From Spirochaetae bacterium HGW-Spirochaetae-7 (GTDB taxonomy: Bacteria; Spirochaetota; Spirochaetia; Treponematales; UBA12059): a stretch of 6,951 nt of DNA. The position numbers were made by a program, and so were the translations under genes. Below the pieces are notes generated by a model. It was not told where the DNA came from. It was given only the letters and a program-made list of their open reading frames with translations, and ran no database searches. Below, one piece after another: positions 1 to 4,309 of the stretch. The DNA is taken from positions 1 through 6,951 of the forward strand of contig PGXR01000155.1 in the NCBI GenBank assembly GCA_002839245.1, in the 5' to 3' direction. Positions within the stretch are counted from its first letter, which is position 1, and each line of letters opens with the position of its first letter.

Positions 1-1
1 G

Positions 2-943
2 CGGCTGTACGAACTGGTCGCCGCCGAATGCTCGTCGTGGTCTGACCGGGTGGGTCTCGTCGCGGCCGGCAACGACGTTGTCGGACTTGCCGCGGTGCGT
101 CGCGCCGCCCCGGAGGCCTGGCTGCTTGCGCCCGGCATCGGCGCGCAGGGCGGCGACATCGCCGAGGCGTGGAGGGCCGGCGCGAGGGCCGACGGAATGG
201 GAGTGATGCCGGTGGCGGCGCGCTCCGTTGCCGAGGCTCCCGACCCACGGGCCGCCGCGGCGGCTCTCGTCGAGTCGATGCGGCGGGCGGCGGGGACGGC
301 CGGCAACGGGGCTTCGAGCCGTCACGGCATCGGCTTTGACCGCACCGCCTTGCTCAAGCGTCGGGTCATGCGCGGCCTCGTCGATACCGGCTGCTTCAAG
401 ACCGGGTCGTTCACCCTGAAGAGCGGCAAGACATCGCCTTTCTATATAGATCTCAGGCGCGTCATTTCGGATCCGGCGTTGCTTGACGCGGTCGCCTCCG
501 CCTACGCGATGACCGCCGAAGGCGCGACGTTCGCCAGGGTGGCGGGCATTCCGGCAGCGGCGCTGCCGCTGGCGACCGCTACGGCGATGCGGCTGCGGAT
601 GCCGATGATATGGCCACGGATGCCAGCCAAGGACCATGGTACCGGCGTACGGGTAGAAGGAGACTTCAAGCCCGGAGACCGTACCTTGCTCCTTGACGAC
701 CTCATCACCACCGGGGCGTCAAAGGTGGAAGCCATCGAAATATTGCGGGGCGAGGGGCTCGTCGTCGAGGACCTGGTCGTGCTCATCGAACGCGGCAAGC
801 AAGGCAGGCGCGACATGGCTTCCGCCGGCGTGGAGCTGAGGGCTTTCATGCACGTGTCCGAGCTCTTTGCGCTGTGCGAGGAATTCGACCTGATCGGCGA
901 GGCGGAGCGGGAGGAACTGGAAGCGTACGCCGCGGCTGAATAG
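2..943 (+). CDS. pyrFE: Bifunctional OMP decarboxylase / orotate phosphoribosyltransferase (PyrF-PyrE fusion), 5' end missing
   Basis: The reading frame is open from the left edge, so the true start and the decarboxylase catalytic Lys/Asp region lie outside the window; 313 residues are visible. Visible residues 1-97 match the end of a subfamily-2 OMP decarboxylase, with the phosphate-binding motif APGIGAQGGD at 43-52. After a linker, residues about 110-313 form a full orotate phosphoribosyltransferase: KSGKTSPFYIDLR (140-152), the catalytic loop RMPAKDHGTG (206-215) and the PRPP loop LLLDDLITTGASK (229-241). Together the domains turn orotate plus PRPP into OMP and then UMP in the cytoplasm. 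Order is decarboxylase first, the reverse of animal UMP synthase. The loop position that is Lys in the well-studied RKExKDHG form is Met207 here. The gene converges on the Rrf2 gene with a 2-nt gap. A GTG at 50 is internal, since homology continues upstream. Family is secure; activity of the visible decarboxylase half cannot be judged. Confidence 0.9.
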   Translation, partial: RLYELVAAECSSWSDRVGLVAAGNDVVGLAAVRRAAPEAWLLAPGIGAQGGDIAEAWRAGARADGMGVMPVAARSVAEAPDPRAAAAALVESMRRAAGTAGNGASSRHGIGFDRTALLKRRVMRGLVDTGCFKTGSFTLKSGKTSPFYIDLRRVISDPALLDAVASAYAMTAEGATFARVAGIPAAALPLATATAMRLRMPMIWPRMPAKDHGTGVRVEGDFKPGDRTLLLDDLITTGASKVEAIEILRGEGLVVEDLVVLIERGKQGRRDMASAGVELRAFMHVSELFALCEEFDLIGEAEREELEAYAAAE

Positions 944-945
944 GC

Positions 946-1371
946 TCAGATTGCGGGCGCGCCGCCCCGGGCGAGTATGTCGCCGAGCGTCATGCTGACG
1001 AGATACTTGTCGATGTAGGCGGTGAATTCCCTCCAGACGACGCCGGCGATGCAATCCGTCGTGCGGTCACATTCCTCGGGCTTTCCGCAGGCGCAAGGGG
1101 AAAGCTCGAACTGTTCGCCCGACGCGACGACGATGTCCTTGAGGAGGATCTTGGACAATGGCTGAGCGAAGAAGAAGCCGCCCCCGGGACCGCGAACCGA
1201 CGATATCAACCCGGCCTTCCTTAGCTTGAAGAATATCTGTTCGAGGAACTCGGGTGAAATGTTCTCGGCCTCGGCGATGGTCTTGATCGATACCGGCGTA
1301 CTCCCGGCGCTCATCCTTGCAAGGGCAATTGAAGCCCGCAACGCGTAACGGCCCTTCGTGGTCATTCTCAT
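946..1371 (-). CDS. Rrf2/IscR-family transcriptional regulator, probable Fe-S sensor
   Basis: 141 residues, normal for Rrf2. It opens with the family hallmark TTKGRYALRA (4-13). The winged helix-turn-helix covers about 3-65, including the recognition region SPEFLEQIFFKLRKAGLI (39-56) and the wing SVRGPGGGFFFA (58-69). A dimerization helix follows, then a cysteine cluster. Cys95-x5-Cys101-x5-Cys107 has the same spacing as the three [2Fe-2S] ligands of IscR (92, 98, 104). The IscR fourth ligand, His three residues after the last Cys, is Gly110 here; Cys93 is an extra cysteine that might take part. Such proteins control Fe-S assembly, redox or nitrosative-stress genes and usually their own promoter. 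ATG at 1371 is chosen because GGGAG lies 7 nt upstream (minus strand 1383-1379); Met3 is less well spaced. It is divergent from rex. No iscS/iscU neighbour is present, so the target regulon is unknown. Confidence 0.88.
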   Translation of the reverse strand: MRMTTKGRYALRASIALARMSAGSTPVSIKTIAEAENISPEFLEQIFFKLRKAGLISSVRGPGGGFFFAQPLSKILLKDIVVASGEQFELSPCACGKPEECDRTTDCIAGVVWREFTAYIDKYLVSMTLGDILARGGAPAI

Positions 1372-1428
1372 TTTTGTTCTCCCGACACCAATCTTGATAG
1401 TCGTTCTAGAATTGTTTATCGATTTCCG

Positions 1429-1457
1429 ATAGTACTATGGTTTCCACCATATGAAAA
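1429..1457 (-). promoter_or_regulatory. Candidate promoter of the Rrf2-type gene
   Basis: Read on the minus strand, TTTTCA (1457-1452) and TACTAT (1434-1429) are separated by exactly 17 nt; each matches the sigma70 consensus at 4 of 6 bases. Transcription would start near 1422 and give a leader of about 50 nt. The spacer is almost filled by an inverted repeat (1436-1451), as expected if the gene is repressed by a dimer, plausibly its own product. Not tested; promoters with 4/6 boxes occur by chance in AT-rich DNA. Confidence 0.4.
1436..1451. repeat. Inverted repeat TATGGT-N4-ACCATA, candidate operator
   Basis: TATGGT (1436-1441) and ACCATA (1446-1451) are perfect reverse complements around the 4-nt centre TTCC. 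The repeat sits between the -35 and -10 boxes of the candidate rrf2 promoter. A second repeat, TATCG-N5-CGATA (1417-1431), lies just downstream at the predicted start. The repeat is real; its function as an operator is inferred from position. Confidence 0.45.
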
Positions 1458-1528
1458 GTAAAAAGATCAGTAATCGTACGCTTCCTCGCGGCCAGGCTCG
1501 GGCTCCGGGCTGTATTGCTACCGGCGGC

Positions 1529-1557
1529 TTGCATAAAGTATGCATACTTTGTATATT
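1529..1557 (+). promoter_or_regulatory. Candidate sigma70 promoter for the small RNA
   Basis: TTGCAT (1529-1534, matches the TTG of the -35 consensus) and TATATT (1552-1557, 5 of 6 with TATAAT) are separated by an ideal 17 nt. Predicted start is G1563 or G1564. A perfect palindrome fills the spacer, so polymerase and a bound dimer could not occupy it together. The terminator only about 30 nt downstream supports a short independent transcript. Confidence 0.5.
1535..1550. repeat. Perfect 16-bp palindrome AAAGTATGCATACTTT in the promoter spacer, candidate operator
   Basis: All eight base pairs of the two half-sites are exact reverse complements. It fills 16 of the 17 spacer positions between the -35 and -10 boxes. 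This is the classic place for a repressor dimer. It does not match the usual Rex site (TTGTGAAN4TTCACAA type) that I know, nor IscR type 1 or 2 sites, so the regulator is unknown; the neighbouring Rrf2 protein is one candidate. Confidence 0.55.
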
Positions 1558-1562
1558 TATTC

Positions 1563-1633
1563 GGTAGCCGGCACTGGAGCTACGATCTGACCCCGTGGTT
1601 TACCTCCTTTTTCCACGGGGTCTTCTTTTTTTT
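1563..1633 (+). ncRNA. Candidate trans-acting small RNA, about 70 nt, with anti-Shine-Dalgarno loop
   Basis: The predicted transcript has two hairpins. The 5' hairpin pairs GTAGC (1564-1568) with GCTAC (1579-1583) and can extend outward with one bulge. The 3' hairpin is the intrinsic terminator. The 14-nt terminator loop contains ACCTCCTTT (1602-1610), identical to the anti-Shine-Dalgarno end of 16S rRNA and so able to pair with ribosome-binding sites of mRNAs. Known small RNAs in other bacteria use C/U-rich hairpin loops in this way. There is no start codon with a useful frame inside. It lies between two redox regulators and upstream of rex. Alternatives: a terminated (attenuated) leader of rex, or terminator read-out of a longer transcript. 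I do not recognise it as a named RNA family. Confidence 0.5.
1589..1633 (+). terminator. Strong intrinsic terminator
   Basis: Perfect 10-bp stem GACCCCGTGG (1589-1598) with CCACGGGGTC (1613-1622), a 14-nt loop, then a T-rich tail at 1623-1633 ending in eight or more T residues. It points along the plus strand, yet no protein gene ends upstream on that strand: the nearest, pyrFE, ends at 943 and an oppositely oriented gene lies between. A terminator without a gene implies a non-coding transcript. Confidence 0.9.
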
Positions 1634-1662
1634 AAATTAAACCTGAACAATATGGATATTTC

Positions 1663-1689
1663 TTGACTTTTTGATGACATTCCTACTAT
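1663..1689 (+). promoter_or_regulatory. Possible rex promoter
   Basis: TTGACT (1663-1668, 5 of 6) and TACTAT (1684-1689, 4 of 6) are separated by 15 nt, shorter than ideal. It follows the terminator and precedes rex, so rex needs a start here unless it is read through from the upstream promoter. I see no canonical Rex operator in it. Confidence 0.35.
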
Positions 1690-1728
1690 CGTTACGATTG
1701 CTCTGAAATGATTCGGGAAATTTATAGC

Positions 1729-1734
1729 GAGAGG
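1729..1734 (+). promoter_or_regulatory. Ribosome-binding site that sets the rex start
   Basis: GAGAGG sits 6 nt before ATG 1741. The upstream in-frame ATG at 1708 has no purine-rich stretch before it, and the extra 11 residues it would add do not look like Rex. The start at 1741 is therefore preferred. Confidence 0.75.
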
Positions 1735-1740
1735 ATTACA

Positions 1741-2397
1741 ATGGCCAAATGCAAGGTTTCATACGCACCTTCGGTACGCAGACTGCCATCCTACCTCCTG
1801 ATTGCCAAGCAATCGCTGGAACACGGCGATGAATATGTTTCAGGAACTTTGATAGCGGCAGAACTCAACCTGGAACCGATTCAGGTCAGGAAGGACCTGT
1901 CAATCACGGGAATCGCCGGCAAGCCCAAGCGCGGTTACCCCGTCGCTCCGTTGATCGCCGCCATCGAGTCGTACCTCAACTGGGACAAGCGGGTAGATGC
2001 CATCGTGGTCGGAGCCGGTAATCTCGGCAGCGCGCTTTCTGGCTTTCCTGGGTTCAGGTTGCACGGCCTTTTCATCGTCGCGGCCTTCGACGTCGACACT
2101 GCAAAAGCCGGGCTGACCATCCACGATACCCCCGTGTATCCCATTGAAGAGCTGGCGGACCGTGTCTCGAAGCTAGGCGTGACGGTGGCCATCCTCACCG
2201 TGCCTTCCGCCAACGCGCAGGTAGTGGCTTCGACGCTGGCATCGGCCGGAATTACGGCCATCTGGAACTTCACCAACGTCAAACTCAAGGTACCCGAGGA
2301 CATCGTCGTCCAGAACGAGGACCTTTCCTCCGGATACGCGATGCTGTCGATGAAACGGCGAATCTGTCTCGAACCCCCTGAAGGCGATGCCGACTGA
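1741..2397 (+). CDS. rex: Redox-sensing transcriptional repressor Rex
   Basis: 218 residues, usual for Rex. The N-terminal winged helix (about 8-70) carries RRLPSYL (13-19), the recognition segment QVRKDLS (48-54) and the G..G....GY turn (57-66). The C-terminal Rossmann domain has the dinucleotide loop VVGAGNLGSAL (89-99) and the acidic FDVD (116-119) at the end of the second strand, followed by ITVP-like and NF segments (ILTVPSANAQ, IWNFTN) typical of the family. Rex is a cytoplasmic dimer that binds operators when NADH/NAD+ is low and leaves them when NADH accumulates, releasing fermentation and respiratory genes. The C-terminal tail after MKRR is slightly longer than usual and overlaps the next gene by 11 nt, which implies translational coupling. 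Identity is firm; no target operator is seen here. Confidence 0.95.
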   Translation: MAKCKVSYAPSVRRLPSYLLIAKQSLEHGDEYVSGTLIAAELNLEPIQVRKDLSITGIAGKPKRGYPVAPLIAAIESYLNWDKRVDAIVVGAGNLGSALSGFPGFRLHGLFIVAAFDVDTAKAGLTIHDTPVYPIEELADRVSKLGVTVAILTVPSANAQVVASTLASAGITAIWNFTNVKLKVPEDIVVQNEDLSSGYAMLSMKRRICLEPPEGDAD

Positions 2398-3421
2398 GAA
2401 GGACGTCGAACAGAGTCGTTTCTTCGCCAATCGCGTAGCCAAACGAGACAAGCACCTCGCCAAATGGGCCCGCAGGGTCGATACCGACTGCTACAGGGTC
2501 TATGACAGGGACATACCGGAGGTCCCGGTATCCCTCGACCGCTACGGCGAAGCCGCCGTCCTGTACCTGTACGAGCGTCCCTACGACAAGCCCGAGGCTG
2601 AAGAGTCGGTCTGGCTCGAGCTGATGGCGACGGTCGCCGCGGAAGCGCTCCGCCTGGACCGCGGGCATATCTTCATTAAAACGCGGAAGCGTCTTGGCAT
2701 CGAGGAGCAATATGTCAGAAACGGAGACGGCGCCGGCTCCAGGGGCCTCCCCGGCGAAGACGTCGCAAGCGAACGCGCGGTACGCGAACACGGGCTGTCG
2801 TTCATCGTCAATCTTGTGGACTATATCGATACCGGGCTCTTCATGGACCATCGTCCCGCGCGCGCTATGGTCAGGGCGATGTCACCGGGCAAGCGGGTCC
2901 TCAACCTTTTCTGCTATACAGGAAGCTTCTCCGTCTACGCGCTGGCAGGAGGGGCTACCGAGGTCGCCGGCGTAGACCTGTCCAATACCTACCTGTCGTG
3001 GGCGGAGCGGAACGTAGCGCTCAACGGACTCGATGACGGGCGGTATCGGGGCGTCCGGTCGGACGCCGCTGGCTTCCTGGCTCGGGAGGCTGGGACAGGC
3101 AGGCGCTGGGACCTGATTATACTCGATCCGCCGACGTTCTCGAATTCGAAAAAGGTGGAAGGCTTCCTCGACGTGGCGCGGCATTGGCCGGCGCTGGTCT
3201 GCTCGTGCCTCGCGGTACTCGAGCCGGGTGGCGTCATCGTTTTCTCCACCAACGCCCGGTCGCTCAGGATGGAACCAGCCCTGGTCCCGGGAGCCGCCGT
3301 CGAAGACATCAGCGGGAGGACGATCCCCGAGGACTTTCGCGGCCACCCGCACAGGACCTGGATGATAAGAAAGCAGGAATCCGGAGGAGGACTTCAGTCC
3401 CACCAGGTCCTGCCAACGTGA
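2387..3421 (+). CDS. rlmK: RlmK-type class I SAM-dependent 23S rRNA (guanine-N7) methyltransferase, free-standing
   Basis: 344 residues that align in order with the C-terminal half of E. coli RlmKL: FFANRVAKRDKHLAKWAR (12-29), CYRVYDRDIPEVPVSLDRYG (35-54), a segment ending in DYIDTGLFMDHRPAR, SAM motif I VLNLFCYTGSFSVYA (171-185), the acidic residue after strand 2 (GVDLSNTYLSWAERN, Asp197), and the catalytic motif DPPTFSNSK (247-255). RlmK makes m7G2069 in 23S rRNA. The THUMP/RlmL half fused to it in gammaproteobacteria is absent. Motif GAAGG (2380-2384) lies just before ATG 2387 inside the rex 3' end. The last 14 residues, after WMIRKQ, extend beyond the usual end and are encoded partly in the overlap with the convergent gene. 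RlmI-like activity on another base is the main alternative. Confidence 0.8.
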   Translation: MPTEKDVEQSRFFANRVAKRDKHLAKWARRVDTDCYRVYDRDIPEVPVSLDRYGEAAVLYLYERPYDKPEAEESVWLELMATVAAEALRLDRGHIFIKTRKRLGIEEQYVRNGDGAGSRGLPGEDVASERAVREHGLSFIVNLVDYIDTGLFMDHRPARAMVRAMSPGKRVLNLFCYTGSFSVYALAGGATEVAGVDLSNTYLSWAERNVALNGLDDGRYRGVRSDAAGFLAREAGTGRRWDLIILDPPTFSNSKKVEGFLDVARHWPALVCSCLAVLEPGGVIVFSTNARSLRMEPALVPGAAVEDISGRTIPEDFRGHPHRTWMIRKQESGGGLQSHQVLPT

Positions 3422-4263
3422 TCCGGGCGGAAGCTGGAACTCTGGTGCCTGATGACCGCCCCAGTCCTGGCCATTGGGACGATGGCCTTCACGCGTTCCG
3501 ACAGGATCGACAGGGTAGTACCCGACGCGGAGTCTTCGTCGAACACGAGCACTTTCGAACCGTCGCCGTATGACCGGATCTTGGCTTCGTCGCGCGGCGA
3601 CACGACAGGGGCCGTGTCGTGCCGCTTGAACATGCTGAAGCGCAGGAACCACAGGTCGCTTCCCAGCAGTTCGGCCAGGAACAGGCCCGCCATGATCGAT
3701 CCGTGCGCCGCGCCTACCAGCAGCGACGGCGCGCCCGCCCTGAGCACCGATGAGGCGAGCGCCCGTATCTTCGCGGGTTCGGCGGCCCGCCAGGTGTACT
3801 TGTCCTGCCTCGAGGTGTAGACGAACCTGCTAAGCCCCGTAGGCAGCTTCGCGGCGTACGCCCGGGCCATGGCCGCATACGATGGATCAAGACGGTACGC
3901 TGCCCTGGCAAGGTCGATGGCGTTATCGAGCAAGGCGAACGCGGCGTCCTCGAGCGTTGCACCGTACACGTCCGCGCCCGTCGCCGACTGGTCTATCTCG
4001 AAGTACTCGGTGGGGTGGAGCGGAAGCCCGAACTGCATGCATACCGAATAATTGAGGGCGACGTTGACGATGGCCGGAGCCATGACATAGAGTTCGAGCG
4101 CCTTGGTCCAGAGTCGCGGGTCGTCTCGGCGGCCGCCGCCCGATGCGTCGGCGAGCGATTCGACTATCGTGGCACAGCGAGCGATCGCGTCGTCGTACAT
4201 CAGTTCGAAATCCATGGCGCCAGGCGCGTCGTCCCAGTCGCAGAACAGGAAGTCGTCGATCAT
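3394..4263 (-). CDS. Phosphoribosyltransferase-like protein of unknown function
   Basis: 289 residues from ATG 4263. The C-terminal third looks like a type I phosphoribosyltransferase fold: a buried strand and turn LLVGAAHGSIMAGLFLAELL (181-200), WFLRFSMFKRHD (205-216), and the PRPP-binding signature VLVFDEDSASGTTLSIL (238-254) with the acidic pair D242/E243 and the SGTT phosphate loop. The first about 170 residues are helical, acidic near the start (DWDDAPGAMDFELMYDD) and unfamiliar to me; they may set substrate choice. There is no signal peptide or membrane span. The true substrate (base, or a regulatory ligand) is unknown. It converges on rlmK with a 28-bp 3' overlap and is divergent from the ABC-F gene. 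No Shine-Dalgarno precedes the start; TATACT ends 7 nt upstream (see findings). Upstream in-frame Met codons fall inside the divergent gene and are rejected. Confidence 0.75.
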   Translation of the reverse strand: MIDDFLFCDWDDAPGAMDFELMYDDAIARCATIVESLADASGGGRRDDPRLWTKALELYVMAPAIVNVALNYSVCMQFGLPLHPTEYFEIDQSATGADVYGATLEDAAFALLDNAIDLARAAYRLDPSYAAMARAYAAKLPTGLSRFVYTSRQDKYTWRAAEPAKIRALASSVLRAGAPSLLVGAAHGSIMAGLFLAELLGSDLWFLRFSMFKRHDTAPVVSPRDEAKIRSYGDGSKVLVFDEDSASGTTLSILSERVKAIVPMARTGAVIRHQSSSFRPDHVGRTWWD

Positions 4264-4309
4264 GGTTCGAGTATAGGCGACGACACCGTAGGGGGAAAGG
4301 GAATATGGC

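Larger units (their letters stand above)
1372..1740. other. Divergent intergenic regulatory region between the rrf2-type gene and rex
   Basis: 369 bases with no credible protein gene and clearly more A+T than the flanking genes. It holds, left to right: the rrf2 Shine-Dalgarno (1377-1383), inverted repeats at 1417-1431 and 1436-1451 around a candidate minus-strand promoter, an unremarkable stretch (1459-1516), a plus-strand promoter with a palindrome in its spacer (1529-1557), a small-RNA candidate ending in a strong intrinsic terminator (1563-1633), a possible rex promoter (1663-1689) and the rex ribosome-binding site (1729-1734). GATAGTA/C or its complement recurs at 1396-1402, 1428-1434 and 1684-1690, on both sides of the gap, and could be a regulator half-site. 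Confidence 0.7.

Noticed and set aside
943..946. Bidirectional terminator between pyrFE and the Rrf2-type gene
   Set aside because: Only two bases separate the stops and no GC hairpin with T-run is visible around them.
1395..1420. Possible IscR type 1 site (ATAGTCG...TTTAT)
   Set aside because: Only the first half resembles the consensus and the total length is 23 rather than 25; not reported as an operator.
1708..1740. Earlier ATG start for Rex
   Set aside because: No Shine-Dalgarno before it, whereas ATG 1741 has GAGAGG at the right distance; Rex homology begins after 1741.
3401..3445. CACCAG/CTGGTG inverted repeat as a terminator for rlmK
   Set aside because: Six base pairs around a loop of more than 30 nt, no T-run; not a credible terminator.
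2882..3652. 256-codon minus-strand frame opposite the methyltransferase 3' half
   Set aside because: It overlaps the convincing RlmK catalytic motifs on the plus strand and shows no recognisable family.
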